Notes: a model not told the origin generated them from the sequence alone. A DNA stretch of 64,000 nucleotides from Mytilus californianus (GCF_021869535.1 NW_026262668.1:63270058-63334057); one strand, 5' to 3'. Positions 9,401 to 20,400 are shown, numbered from the stretch's first letter. Numbers and translations: made by a program.

Positions 9401-11247
9401 CAGTGTTGATAGGTTCGTGATATAGTAGTTGAACTACTTAGATCACTAGTCTTAGACTTATGAATATGTGGGGTGGAGGTTTAAACTAGCTTTTGAAATC
9501 TCAACCTTCCCTTCTGCAATCTTGATCCGAGGGCTAGCAAAAGGTGCATACATGGAACATGCAATTAAAATCAGAATCGGTAAAGCACTTAACACTTAAA
9601 TAATAGCATAAATGATATAAAAAAAACACTATATTGGCGCTTGATGCCATTTCTTGATTTCAGATCATTAAATTTTCTTTGTAAGGTTTGATCTCAGATC
9701 ATATAAGCAGTAGGTCAACTGTAATTGATGTATGGTATTATTTTAAAGTGAACATGACTGTTTGGTAGGCTAGATATTTCATTCAATGTAAGCACTCTTG
9801 TTTTTATATTTCTGACACTATGTATTTTATTTTTACATATACATGTATTCAGTACTGAAAGTATTAGTTTAAAGCTTAATTACTTGAAAGCAACCTGTTT
9901 TAGTTCTTTAATTTTTATTTTTTTTTAAATCTGTGAATTTTTAAAGATTTTTTTCTTTTCTCTTGAAAGGATATAGAATTATTGAGTTGTTTATTAATTT
10001 ACAAATTGTTACATTTGCATTTACTCTAAAGGTGTACAGAAAGGATGGTTTCTACGACAGCTACAGATAGATGCAGATTTTCTACGTCAAGTTGGTGTTC
10101 AGGATTACAGTTTATTGATTGGTAGACATAAAATCTCAAGTTCAGAAGTTAAAGATTCAGTCAGTGATGTTTTTATTAGAGTTCAAAGGTACTGTCATAA
10201 TTTGCTTGACAATATCAGTGTAAAATACAGAAGCAATACAGACATTCAGACAACAACAGGGCACATCAAGATATTTGTTTAATAACTTGGAAGGAAATAA
10301 TGCATGACTTAGTCAAAGTTTAAATGAACTGCATAACAATTTCCATTTGCATACAGACTTAAAGATATAAAAAATTTGTCATTTTGATAAGGGATATTGT
10401 GTAGTTATTCATGACACAAAATACCCATATGCACTGATAAAATCGAAAGCAAAGGAACAGCACTCTTTTTGCTGTTTTTCATCTCAGAGTCAAAACACAC
10501 AGAGCAAAAGTTAAGACCTCTTTATCAGATCAAGATGATGCTGGTACTTATTTAAATGGAATGAATTATTTGCTTGATGTCAATTCCTTATACCTGTTCC
10601 TAAGACATCTTGTATCAAAATATATTTTTGATTTCAGCTTTTGTTCTTGTCTAAATTTTAAAGACATGATCTCAAAATGAGTCATAGGTTAAATCATAAA
10701 AATGTATATACATGCAGTAAATATTTTTAATCAAACATAGAATAATTTTAAATAAAAAAATACTATCTTGATAATCATCATTCTATTATTATTTTTCAGG
10801 TCTTATGCCATAACAGGTGGGCTACCAAAACATACTTTGAAAAATTTAAGTGCTGATTTACCTGTGGAAAGTGACAAAGATAACCCTGGAAATAGGTCAA
10901 CCATGCAGATAGAAATGACTCATCAAAAAACAGGCAATCAAGTGCGAAAAAGTATTTATACAGTGCCTGACTTTTTAAAGGACCCTGGGAATGATAATTT
11001 TCAACAAACATCTAACCGTAGGTTGTTGTTGAACTGTAAAAATCCATTGCATGTGATAAATGGATCAGAATATAGGTATTATTTAGGTATAGTTGACTTT
11101 TTTACGCAATACGAATGTAGACAGCAATTAGGACGAGTTCTTAAAACTTTGAAATATCGTTCGACTGATCATTCGACTGTTCCACCTGATGTATACTCAG
11201 AACGTTTTGTGAAGTTTATTACTGAGAAAACAAGGGGTTTTGTATAA
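6394..11247 (+). CDS. PIP5KL1: PIP5KL1-like phosphatidylinositol-phosphate kinase (gene, 6 exons seen, 5' incomplete)
   Basis: Exons 6394-6462, 7117-7207, 8490-8585, 9095-9167, 10032-10188 and 10800-11247 join in frame with GT/AG sites. The protein carries the PIPK-domain landmarks in order: a Lys-bearing strand (NDQEYILKT), HPHS-type helix (LYPHSLIVKFLGVYSLEG), AMQNIFYP, FDIKGC, LKDVNF, VGVQDYSLLIG (catalytic-loop Asp), NPLHVINGSEYRYYLGIVDFF (metal-binding Asp) and a C-terminal VYSERFVKFI. DIKGC, the short activation segment and the RRLL...NPLHVINGSE block fit PIP5KL1 better than PIP5K or PIP4K. PIP5KL1 is reported as catalytically weak or inactive and as a partner/scaffold of PIP5K at membranes (established knowledge). 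The glycine-rich loop and start codon must lie upstream and were not found. Confidence 0.85.
6463..7116 (+). other. Intron with a mussel dispersed repeat
   Basis: Intron between exons a and b. 6725-6870 is a copy of the repeat also present at 27655-27900 (shared phrases 'tggtatgattgccaatgaga', 'atgcaccagag', 'ccatactgtata'). The rest is AT-rich with nothing recognised. Confidence 0.7.
7117..7207 (+). CDS. PIP5KL1: PIP5KL1-like exon (b)
   Basis: Acceptor cttgtattttag, donor gttagt. Encodes EYLDHFQLYPHSLIVKFLGV then YSLEGPGFPK, matching the PIPK helix/strand that reads HPxSLLxxxLGxHxL in vertebrate PIP5KL1. It starts in the phase left by exon a and ends on a codon boundary. Confidence 0.85.
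7208..8489 (+). other. Intron with palindromic repeat remnants
   Basis: It holds a perfect 28-bp palindrome at 7593-7620 inside what looks like a dispersed element (about 7505-8125). 8195-8265 resembles, in reverse orientation, the repeat at 43330-43390 (tgcatgaaatatttgctact, then taaacaagcaacaatcaat). Otherwise AT-rich DNA. Confidence 0.6.
7593..7620. repeat. Perfect 28-bp palindrome
   Basis: The half-site gaattattcacttg is followed at once by its exact reverse complement, with no spacer. It could extrude as a cruciform or be the collapsed centre of an inverted-repeat element. Confidence 0.95.
8490..8585 (+). CDS. PIP5KL1: PIP5KL1-like exon (c): DIKG motif
   Basis: Acceptor aaatttcag, donor gtatag. 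Encodes THFLAMQNIFYPPQRIETRF followed by DIKGCTKNRYQK. This matches the PIPK hinge and substrate-proximal strand (xYFIVMQSVFYP...YDIKGC in PIP5KL1; D(L/I)KGS in active PIPKs). Phase 0 at both ends. Confidence 0.9.
8586..9094 (+). other. Intron, nothing recognised
   Basis: AT-rich intron. The short open frame at 8837-9058 has no family features. Confidence 0.7.
9095..9167 (+). CDS. PIP5KL1: PIP5KL1-like exon (d)
   Basis: Acceptor ttgttacag, donor gtaagt. Encodes PNSSERNILTILKDVNFLHE then SIDL plus a split Gly. It corresponds to the VLKDLNF...INLG segment of PIP5KL1 ahead of the catalytic loop. Confidence 0.85.
9168..10031 (+). other. Intron with SINE-like and dispersed repeats
   Basis: 9203-9430 is a dispersed repeat beginning gattgattgatttgttggt, then gtttaacac..., with 'tcatggcagcgagttttaat' and, near 9384, 'gggttcgaaatcacaacc', which resembles a tRNA B box. 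It is a plausible tRNA-derived SINE. 9690-9810 resembles 15455-15655 (phrases 'taggtcaact', 'gcactcttgttt'). Confidence 0.5.
10032..10188 (+). CDS. PIP5KL1: PIP5KL1-like exon (e): catalytic loop DYSLLIG
   Basis: Acceptor ctctaaag, donor gtactg. Encodes VQKGWFLRQLQIDADFLRQV, then GVQDYSLLIGRHK and a polar tail ending VFIRVQ plus a split Arg. DYSLLIG is the most diagnostic PIPK motif; its Asp is the catalytic residue in active members and is retained here. Confidence 0.92.
10189..10799 (+). other. Intron, nothing recognised
   Basis: AT-rich, with a polypyrimidine acceptor (attatttttcag) at the right end. Confidence 0.7.
10800..11247 (+). CDS. PIP5KL1: PIP5KL1-like terminal exon (f)
   Basis: Last coding exon, stop TAA at 11245-11247. 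After a poorly conserved insert (SYAITGG...FQQTSN) it encodes RRLLLNCKNPLHVINGSEYR, YYLGIVDFFTQYECRQQLGR, and KTLKYRSTDHSTVPPDVYSE then RFVKFITEKTRGFV. GIVD supplies the metal-binding Asp position. The YERFVKFI-like end is the conserved PIPK C-terminus. The segment between them is short, as in PIP5KL1. No poly(A) signal is obvious in the 93 bp before the next repeat. Confidence 0.92.
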
Positions 11248-11340
11248 AAGCAGAAAAAAATGCTTTTTTATTTTTCATTATATAGATTTATTAATTACAT
11301 ATAAAGGTATTGCAAATCAAAATCAAAATGGCAGTTTAAT

Positions 11341-12908
11341 TAAGTCTCCCAAACGAAGTTTGGGAAGACTTATTGTTTTTGCTCAGTTCTTATTATTATT
11401 ATTATTCTTCTTCTTCTTCTTCTTCCGCCACTTTTAAATTTGAACTTGTCCGCACCCGTTCTCCAAAACCGCTTGTCAGATTAACTTAGGGTTTCACAAT
11501 ATGTTAGACTAACATGTCTAGTGGTGCAATCAGGGTTTTGTTTGTGCAATGGGGTTTATAAAGGGGTACTTTGAGGGGCAAAAAGAAAGGAGGGTTTTAC
11601 TATAGAACCCTATGGGATTTTATTTTTTTAAATTTTCAAATGATTATAAATTGAAAACCGTTTGTGATAGACACAATCTTTTTAATTGAAAATGTTCTAA
11701 ATGATAAAGCACATTAAATGAAATACAGGGTTAGTCCCCAGGGGTCACCCCCACCCCCTGCCATTTAAGAAAGTTCTAATAACTTGTAAGTGGTCAAGAT
11801 CCCCACCCCTAAACCATATATATTCTGGTTTGTCATGCTAAGATGGTTTGAATGATATACAGGGTTAGTCCCCAGGGGTCATCCCGACCCCCCTGCCATT
11901 TGAGAAAGTTCTAATATCTTGTAAATGGTAGAGATCCCCACCCTTAAACCATATACATTCTGGTTTGTCTTGATAAAGCACATCAAATGAAATACAGGGT
12001 TAGTCCCCAGGGGTCACCCCCACCCCCTGCCGTTTGAGAAAGTTCTAATATCTTGTAAATGGTCAAGATCCCCACCCCTAAACCATATACATTCTGGTTT
12101 GTCATGATAAAGCACATCAAATGAAATACAGGGTTAGTCCCCAGGGGTCACCCCCACCCCCTGCCATTTAAGAAAGTTCTAATATCTTGTAAATGGTAGA
12201 GATCCCCACCCCTAAACCATATACATTCTGGTTTGTCATGATAAAGCAAATCAAATGAAATACAGGGTTAGTCCCCAGGGGTCACCCCCACCCCCTGCCA
12301 TTTAAGAAAGTTCTAATATCTTGTAAGTGGTCAAGATCCCCACCCCTAAACCATATATATTCTGGTTTGTCATGTGAAGATGGTTTGAATGATATACAGG
12401 GTTAGTCCCCAGGGGTCACCCCCACCCCCTGCTATTTAAGAAAGTTCTAATATCTTGTAAATGGTCGAGATCCCCACTTATAAACCATATATATTCCTGT
12501 TAATCATGTCTAGAACATTTGAATGACGTATATGGTCAGTCCCCAGGGGTTCCCCCCACCCCCAATGTTCTAATATCTTGTAAATGGTCGTGATCCCCAC
12601 CCCTAAACCATATATATTCCTGTTCGTCATGTCTCTAACATTTGAATGACGTTTAGGGTCAGTCCCCAGGGGTTCCCCCCACCCCCAATGTTCTTGTATC
12701 TTGTAAATGGTCGAGATCCCCACCCCTAAACCATATATATTCTGGTTTGTCATGCCAAGATGATTTCAATGATATACAGGGTTAGTCCCCAGGCATCACT
12801 AATGCATATAACTTTACTGGACCAAACCAATTTTCACAGGACTTTGTCCAATGTCAGGCGACCCTGGGAATTACGAATTATGGGAGCTTCGTTTGGGAGA
12901 CTTCGTAA
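11341..12908 (+). mobile_element. Hairpin-ended element with ~134-bp tandem repeats
   Basis: The left end is a near-perfect inverted repeat (aagtctcccaaa, 5-base loop, tttgggaagactt at 11342-11371), then a (ATT)n/(CTT)n tract. The right end repeats the arm (tttgggagacttcg, about 12891-12905). The centre is nine tandem units. The same terminal hairpin is familiar from other bivalve repeats (recall). The plan matches the composite element at 4225-6360 and suggests a Helentron/'pearl'-type non-autonomous element (inference). It starts 94 bp after the PIP5KL1-like stop codon and so may lie in its 3' UTR. Confidence 0.7.
11700..12795 (+). repeat. ~134-bp tandem array, 9 copies
   Basis: The phrase gggttagtccccaggggtca starts near 11728, 11862, 11997, 12131, 12265 and 12399, with diverged copies near 12535, 12655 and 12779. 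Spacing is 134-136 bp, and about 120 bp in the last copies, which lack the 'ctgccatttaagaaag' block. The frames open on the - strand at 12478-12753 merely follow the repeat. Confidence 0.92.
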
Positions 12909-15184
12909 CAGCATCCTGTTACAATCATTTCTTGTATATTTTTAGTTTTGGAAAAATAAATCAAACCAGAACTCATTAAGTTTTTCATTGTCATTTGAAG
13001 AAATGCCATAAAAAGCTTCGTAGATGTTCCTAAGGAATGAATAGTGTTTCCAATGTTTTTGTCATGTTTGCAGATGTAGGAGGGGCTGAAAAATGAATTA
13101 AAATTAGAAAGATTAAAATCAAACCCAATAGAAACATAAGAATACCTCAAAAGTAGAGTTAGCTGAGTATTTCTTATTTATTTGAAATAAAACTCTGCAA
13201 GAAAGATTTCTGATTTTTAAAGATGTTTTTTGTTCTTTGTTCTTTTTCACTCATCATGATCATGGTTCATTGATAAAAGCATGTCCTGGTACCAACATCT
13301 GCTATTCTGTAATTCTGAAATCCAACAGTAGTCCAGGCATAATTGGAATGCCTATAGGTCTTTAGAAGATTTTGGTTTATAAATAAAAAGTTGTGAGTTA
13401 CAAGTTTGCATTTTACTATGGATAACTGAATTTTAATGGAATTTCAGCCCATGAACTTAGAGAATTTAGGAAAAATGTAAGTTGTCTGGGTTTTTTTTTC
13501 ACTATATCTGCAGAGGTGATTTTTTTACATGTGGTGAATAAAAATACCTGTGGTAAAATAACTCAGTTTGGACTATATAGCATTATTTATTAGCTACAAT
13601 TAGAGATTACATTTTTAAGATCATTGTATTGTTACATTATGATAGTAATGGCCAAAACTAATCATCACCTACAATTTTTTGTTTTATATTTTTTGATAAA
13701 AACACATTTTTATAAAAAAATATTTTGAATGCATTTATAGTTTGATTTTTACAAATCAGGTGTTGAAAGACACAGAATTGTCTTAAGAATATTAGTTTAT
13801 TTGGTCATAGTTTTGTCTTCAGTTGTTTTTGTTTTCTCCTGATGGGAACACATATAATAATTTTTTACAGTTTATTTGGTTAAAATTTATAGCAAATTTC
13901 TTAACAAAAAATAATAATACTTGTGTTTGTCTAATCAGAAAAGGAAAACACTTCAAAACAAAAGCATAAACCAACAAACTCTGCTTCTATTGGTACCAAG
14001 TTGCTTAAAATACAAATAGAAATTACCCCAAAATAATTTTTTTTTTTAAATATAGTTTTCAAGAAATATATAGTGAAAAATCCCAAGTGATGAATACTTA
14101 TGACCACAACTGTAGAACTGAATTTATTATTTTTTGCTAAGCTAGACTAGGTACCACAGTTTTAAGTGGTATGAATATGAATAAAATGAAATGTGGAGTT
14201 TATTTTCCATTGAGACAGCAAGCCAAGAACACTAAAAAGTCAGTATGAATTTCTTTACTTGTAAACTGTTCATTGCTCAATTTTACAAACATGAAATATC
14301 TTATGTATAAATTATTATGCTGCAGATCTGTGATAGTGGTAACAGTTTTAATTTATAACTGAGGTTTTTCATTAAGCAAATTAACCAATATATTTAAAGT
14401 ATATATTAAGTTGTTTTTTCACATGCCTCTGTTATGAATTGTTTCTCATAGAAAGTGTGTTTTTGTAGAAATTTTGAACTTATATAACATATCAATAGCA
14501 ATAGGAAAACTGCCAATGTGACAAAACTTATTTTTAACTTGGTTGAGGTCAAATTTCATTTATAAGATAAATGTTGTGAAATATCTTTTTGTGAGAGTTT
14601 TTGCATGCATTTATTATTGCCATTTCGACATGACAAAATAAATTTGAGAATTATTATTGCAATTACAGGAAAAGCTGCATACAAATATACATGTCAGATT
14701 ATAGAATGCTACTGCTTATTATTGCGATACTCATCCAGTCACATTATTAGCATTAATTAAACCTGACAATAATTTCTAAATTTACAGTAACTAAATATTA
14801 TTTAACAATTCTTATGTGTAAAACATTTAGTTTTCATCACACATGTTAAAAAAAACTATGGTCTTTTCAAGTCATTTCATCATTTCAATGGCATAAAACT
14901 AATTTCAAAGTTGAAATAGACTGTAATATATATTGTAGGTTTTTTTTTCATGTAATGATATTTATTTACTCCATAGAATTGACTTTCTTGTCTTTTCTTT
15001 CTGTATGTTGATGTTATCTAACTGAAAGATGCTAGGAATTATGCTTTTCTAATTTCAAGTGCCGCAATTTGTGATTTCTTGGTTTTACCTTTTTCGCAAA
15101 ATACTGCTGTGGCACATGCATTTACAAAAAATTGTTAGGACTTTTATGAGCCAGCAATTGGTCAATGTACTCTTTTGATTCTCT
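12909..15184. other. Intergenic, nothing recognised
   Basis: AT-rich DNA downstream of the PIP5KL1-like gene, with only short ORFs without family features. A possible weak relative of the 15.2-kb repeat lies near 13250-13320. Confidence 0.6.
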
Positions 15185-15660
15185 TGTGTTTATAGACTGA
15201 CAAAGAGGTAAAATATGTTTATATGTCTGTCCTGCAGGAATCATCTGACCTTGATCTCATTTTCATGGTTCATTGGTTAATGATAAGTTTGTTTCTTAGA
15301 TACTATATTTGATACCTCAACTATATTTGATCCAAGGAATGATTGTAAAGTGTACATGTCTGTCTGGCAGGGTTCATCTGACCTTGACCTCATATTTATG
15401 GTTCATTGGTCAATATAAAAGTTTCATGGTTTGCTCCGTTTCGTGTATACTATAAGCAATAGGTCAACTATATTCAATGTATGGACTGATTGTAAGGTGA
15501 TCATGTATTTCTGGCATGGTTTATCTGACCTTGACCTCATTTTGTTGGATCATGAGAAGTTAATGTGATACTTGAAGTAAAACTTTATATTTAGAACTAT
15601 CAACATAAAATCAATGGTAGTAAAGTAGGTGAGACATTTCAGTGTGTGCACTCTTGTTTA
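15185..15660 (+). repeat. Imperfect ~150-bp repeat, 3 copies
   Basis: Blocks containing tctgaccttgacctcat and ggttcattggt recur near 15247, 15370 and 15527, together with 'gtgtacatgtctgtctggca' and 'ataggtcaactat'. The copies are strongly diverged. Part of the unit also occurs at about 9690-9810. Confidence 0.7.
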
Positions 15661-16433
15661 AAATATATTTGCAATAAGAAAAACTTTTCTCATTGCACCT
15701 ATGTAGAATTTTAAGTAAAAAATAACAAAATTAGTGTCTAATGCACTTTTTGAAATTGTTAAATAATGGACTAAACTGTTGGTTGAATGTTGATATTATA
15801 TTATTTTTTTTTCAAACATATTTGTTACTTTTGATTAACATTTTAAGTTTATTTAAATTTGTTGATTTGTTGATTTATGTTTGGTTTTTTTTCTTATTGT
15901 AGAATTAAGAAAACATACAGAATTTTTTTTTACCATTTTATACCATAATAAATCTGTGATAGAAAACTTGTTTATTGGTTTTTTTTATGAATATTTGGCA
16001 CTTAGCAATGTCTTTTGTTTACACAGAATGAGATATATTGATTTGCTATTGAAACATGATTAGAAATGTAAAGTCCTAACAATAGTTGATGCCTGTTCCT
16101 GAGGATTCTCAAAGTACAGGGTTATATTTGTTTGTTTTTTGTTGTTATTTTACACCACTCTTGAAATCCTTGGCTGTATCATGTGGCTTGTATAATTGGT
16201 GGAGGAAGCCAAGGTACACCAACAAATGTTAATATGAATTAAACAGTTATTTCAGAAAATGAAATAGCAAGACAACCACCACAATTTAACCATGCATTGT
16301 TAATTGGTTGATACTTATTACCTAAATACAGGATAAATACTTCTGTCTTTTGAATCTGCAAGATCTATAGATTGACTGAAAATTGAGTTAATCTAGGTAA
16401 GTTATATCTGCTTATGTTCAAAATGCATCTACC
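15661..16433. other. Intergenic, small repeat remnants
   Basis: Mostly AT-rich. 'ttggtggaggaagccaaggt' near 16197 is a remnant of the SINE-like repeat found at 9203-9430. Confidence 0.5.
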
Positions 16434-16527
16434 ATGCTTTGTACCAATATGTGGCTATCTGGACCATGGGTTTTTGGTTGTTGTTTGTATATAGATATAA
16501 GAAGATGTCTGTTTTTTTTCTTCATAG

Positions 16528-16658
16528 GAATTGGTTGTTTATTTGGTCTTTTGTGCTGTGTGGTATTTTTTGTGATTCCTCTCATCCCTTTCTGCGTATT
16601 ATTCTACACCAAAACTAAAGATCAAAACTTGTTTTTTATGCGACTGTCATACAAGTGA
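16528..16658 (+). pseudogene. Possible orphan membrane-protein exon
   Basis: Behind a strong acceptor (ttttttttcttcatag ending at 16527) a frame encodes IGCLFGLLCCVVFFVIPLIP then FCVLFYTKTKDQN: one transmembrane helix with cysteines and a short basic tail, as at the end of small cysteine-rich membrane proteins. No partner exon was found and a dispersed repeat begins at about 16637, within the frame. It may be a stray or broken exon or chance. No function is proposed. Confidence 0.25.
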
Positions 16659-16920
16659 GAGGTTTAGCTAGCTATAAAACCAGGTTGAATCCACCATTTT
16701 CTACATAAGGAAATGCTACCAAGTCAGGAATATGACAGTTGTTTTCCATTCGTATGATGTGTTTGAGCTTTTGATTTTGCCATTTGATATGGGACTTCCC
16801 ATTTTGAATATTCCTTGGAGATCGGTATTTTTGTTATTTTACTTTTTGGTTTCTTGTTCTTTATTGAAGCCGCTAAATGAGGAGGTATAATTTGAGCCGT
16901 TTTTGGCAAAATTTGACTTA
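16637..16920 (+). repeat. Dispersed mussel repeat (copy 1)
   Basis: gcgactgtcatacaagtgag then aggtttagctagctataaaa... is the reverse complement of 31670-31860, with shared blocks for 'ccaggttgaatccaccattt' and 'catttgatatgggactt'. A third, diverged copy lies at 17180-17290. Function unknown; no ORF of note. Confidence 0.75.
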
Positions 16921-17880
16921 CGAGTTTTTAATGTCCAATTGATGACTTCCTCCTCTTTTAATAATAAATAATAAGCAAAATATGTGAAATTTCAAATCGA
17001 AACAATACATCAATAAAGGCAACAGTAATATACCGCTGTTCAAAACTCATAAATCGATAGAGATAAAAACAAATCCGGGTTACAAACTAAAACTGAGGGA
17101 AACGCATCAAATATAAGAGAACAACAACACAACAAAAACACAACATTAAAATGTAACACACACAGAAACGAACTGTTATATAACAATGGCCATTTTCCTG
17201 ACTTGGTACAGGACATTTTAAGAAAAAAATGGTGGGTTGAACCTGGTTTTGTGGCATGCCAAACCTCCCGCTTTTATGGCAATGTTAAATATAACATTAA
17301 AATGACAACATTACATGACATGACTACAATACAAATAAATGGGAGAACATATAGGACAAAGAAACACACGAATAATAGCTAACAAAAGGTAGTAGGTCAA
17401 AAGACACATTGCACAGTTAAACTTCTGATACTCTTCACTTACCATTTTCTCACAATAGACATTTAACTTTATATATACTTTTAGCACCTGGAGTTTTAGA
17501 ATCAAAACATTGTGGTGCGATAGTAAGTGTTTCTGTATGCCACATACTCTAGCCCTTGCATAATGATATTAAACTCTCACCAACATCTTTGTTTCAGACA
17601 TCTTATAAAAAAATATCTTTTTGGTAAGACTGTTGTTCATTTCTTAAAATTAATGTTCAGATCTTAAAATTAGTCTATTTTGACAGATATTGCAGCTTTT
17701 TCTTTAAAGCAAGAAGTTTTAAAGCATACAGCACAAACACAAGGCAAAATTCAAAAACAAATGATCATAAATTCTGAAATCTGACGGGCTTAAGTGTGTT
17801 TTGTTGTTTTTTAACAAAATGTTCTATTAAGTATTTTTTAATCTGATTAAAATACAGATACAAGTGTCCATGCTCGGCTC
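16921..17880. other. Intergenic with repeat fragments
   Basis: 17000-17290 is another copy of a mussel dispersed repeat ending 'tgacttggtacaggacattt', then a block like 'ggtgggttgaacctggtttt'. The rest is AT-rich with no gene seen. Confidence 0.55.
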
Positions 17881-17959
17881 ACAAGGATCTGAAAATACTT
17901 GGTTTTATATTTTGTTCTGGTAATTGTTATATCAGTCAATCAAATTGCTGTCTCCAAAT

Positions 17960-19380
17960 TTTTGAATGCAATATCATTACGACAAAAACCGAGGATCATT
18001 CTTTCTTCCGATACAGTGCAATCCTCTTATTGAGTATTATCGCTCTATTGCCCATGCTGGATGTGACAACAAAGGTGGAAGAACATATTTACAGGTGCAA
18101 GTTAAAAACAGTCTGATGGTGCTATTAAGGGATGCTGCTGCTCAGTACCCACTGCTTAAAAGCATCTAGTGAGGTACTACCCACCAGGTTGTGGAATGCT
18201 GTTCCATATCCGTATACTGTCTGGGAAGAAGGAATGTCTGTATGTTGATGTTCTGGCATATGGTACAAGAAATCGCGTTGTGTATCCTCTATAGCTAGCT
18301 ATTGATGACGTAGTATGCAGCTCTAGCGTTGCTATTGCTACGAGGCCATGTACTATTCTGTACATCATCACGGATTTACATCTGACCTTCCTCTCGGCTA
18401 GTGGTTGCCACTATTGAGTTTTTTGGATTGATGTTACATTGTTGGTTTGTTGATAGTCGTTTAGTACAAACCGGGCTGATCTTCATTGCACAATTTTCAG
18501 TTTCTGTATGTTGAGGTTGGCAAACGGGTCCCAAACTGGGCATGCATACTCAAGCAATGGTCTTACTAGCGTTGTGTAGCATACATCTTTTGTTTGTTGT
18601 GGACAGTGGTGCAGGTTTCTGTGGATGAAGGCCCTAGTTGAATTTGCCTTTTTAGCTATGCTTTCTGTATGTGTGTTCCAATTAATGGTGATATGGATTG
18701 TTACACCTAGGTTATTGAATCAACCAATTCTAAATTATGCCCATGGATGTTAAAACTTTTTGGATGTGGTTTGCGCTTGTTGGTCACGCGTAGAACTTCG
18801 GTTGGCATTTGCTGGAATGGAATTCCATTTGCCAATCAGATTCCCATCTGTGCAAGTTGTTCATGCCTTCTTGGAGAAGAGTCGCCACCATTTTGAATCC
18901 TTCTCACGTTACAGTACCCAATCATCTGCAAATAAACGAACCGTTGATAACTCATGGTACGTATTTCGGTAGTTCGTTGATAAACACAAGGATTTGTATA
19001 GTATACAAATCCTTGATAAACAGTAGGAACATGCAGTGCCGTGTTGTGCTCCTGATTGGAAAGGTGCAGTGTGAGATGTTTTACCGTCGACAACGACTCT
19101 GCTTTCTGGAGCTTAGAAAGTCCCTGATCCACTCAAGTGTTGGCCCGCTGATACCACAGTACTGCGTTTTATAGAGAAATCTGTCATCAGGGACTTTATC
19201 GAATGACTTCGAAACATCAAGCAAGATAAGGTCAATTTGTTCATTCTAAGTTCTTAGCCAAGTCCTGTTTTGTAAGGATCACATTTGTGACTCACATGAA
19301 CAGGGTTTCTTTTTAAATCCATGTTGAACCTCGTTTAGGATGTCGTGGGTTTCAAGATGTTTTGCAATACAACTACAGAT
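17960..19380 (-). mobile_element. Decayed non-LTR retrotransposon (reverse transcriptase)
   Basis: Read on the - strand this is the middle and C-terminal part of a LINE reverse transcriptase, broken by stops and frameshifts. The 19.1-19.4 kb part gives HDILNEVQHGFKKKPCS and DVSKSFDKVPDD...GISGPTLEWIRDFLSSRK (RT palm motif A and following helix). Near 18.9 kb a degraded relic of the FADD box is frame-shifted. 18177-18371 encodes a MMYRIVHGLV...RFLVPYARTSTYRHSFFPDS then IRIWNSIPQ block typical of the C-terminal region, with 'LDAFKQWVLSS' beyond a stop. Inactive. Jockey/CR1-type by appearance; clade uncertain. Confidence 0.8.
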
Positions 19381-19389
19381 AATGGGTTC

Positions 19390-19495
19390 AAGTCAAATCG
19401 GCACCATAGAAAAAGTTAAATCAGCACCTGGTCAAATCGGCATTTATTCAAATCGGCACCTATTTAAAGTTGTTGATAATTCAATTGGCACCTTA
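19390..19495 (+). repeat. Short 'tcaaatcggcacc' direct repeats
   Basis: The word tcaaatcggcac or close variants occurs about five times in 100 bp at irregular 20-25-bp spacing. It lies between the decayed LINE and the next repeat element. Confidence 0.75.
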
Positions 19496-19538
19496 TATTA
19501 TTTCTTTCCTTTTTATTTGAGAAAAGTTTTTCGTTTTT

Positions 19539-20400
19539 GTCGAGCCTGCGACTTTTGTCGCAAAAGCGAGACATCGCGATCCTACATTCCGTCGGCGTCG
19601 TCGTCGGCGGCGTCCACAAATATTCACTCTGTGGTTAAAGTTTTTCAAATTTTTATAACTTTCTTAAACTATCCTGCATTTCAACCAAACTTGGACAGAA
19701 GCTTGTTTATGATCATAAGATAGTATCCAGAAGTAAATTTTGTGAAAAAAAAAATCCTGTTTATCCGTATTTTACTCATAATCGGACTTAGTTTCTCTGC
19801 CAGTTAACATTACATTCACTATGTGGTTAAAGTTTTTCAAATTTTAATAACTTTCTTAAACTATCCTAGATGTGTACCAAACTTGGACAGAAGCTTGTTT
19901 ATAATCATAAGATAGTATCCAGAAGAAAATTTTGTAAAAAAAAATCATGATTATCCGTATTTTACTCATATATGGACTTAGTTTTTCTGCCAGTTAACAT
20001 TACATTCACTCTGTGGTTAAAGTTTTTCAAATTTTTTAAACTATCCTGGATTTGTACCACACTTGGACAGAAGGTTGTTTATGATCAAAAGTTTGTATCT
20101 AGAAGGAAATTTTGTAAAAATTTATTTCCTGTTTTTCCGTATATTACTTATAAATGGACTTAGTTTTATTCAAGTTAACATTACGTACAGTCTGCAGTTA
20201 AAGTTTTAAAAACATTTATTAGATTCATAAACCTTCTTGGATTTTTACCAAACTTGAACAGAACTTCTTACAATCAAAAGATAGTATCTAGAGGAAAATT
20301 TTTAATAATTTTTCCCCATTTTTTGTTGAGCCTTCAACTAACAGCAAGAGTAGGCGAGACACTGTGTTCCGCGGAACCCTTACGATTTTTGTTTATATAT
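19539..20400 (+). mobile_element. Tandem-repeat element, ~190-bp unit (copy 1)
   Basis: Begins gtcgagcctgcgacttttgt and a CGTCGGCG-rich run, then about four units each with 'cattcactctgtggttaaag', 'ttcttaaactatcctggatt' and 'aaacttggacagaagcttgt'. Unit starts near 19622, 19812 and 20002 are 190 bp apart. A tail at 20323-20390 (gttgagccttcaact...ggcgagacactgtgttccgc) echoes the head. The same element in opposite orientation occupies 51720-52840. It has the ends-plus-central-repeats plan of the two earlier composite elements. Confidence 0.75.

Noticed and set aside
12478-12753. 91-codon frame with a repeated GLGVGISTIYKI-like peptide
   Set aside because: Encoded by the last copies of the ~134-bp array read antisense; repetition comes from the DNA.
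18809-19174. 121- and 98-codon overlapping ORFs
   Set aside because: They lie across the frameshifted, decayed LINE reverse transcriptase; fragments of it or its antisense.
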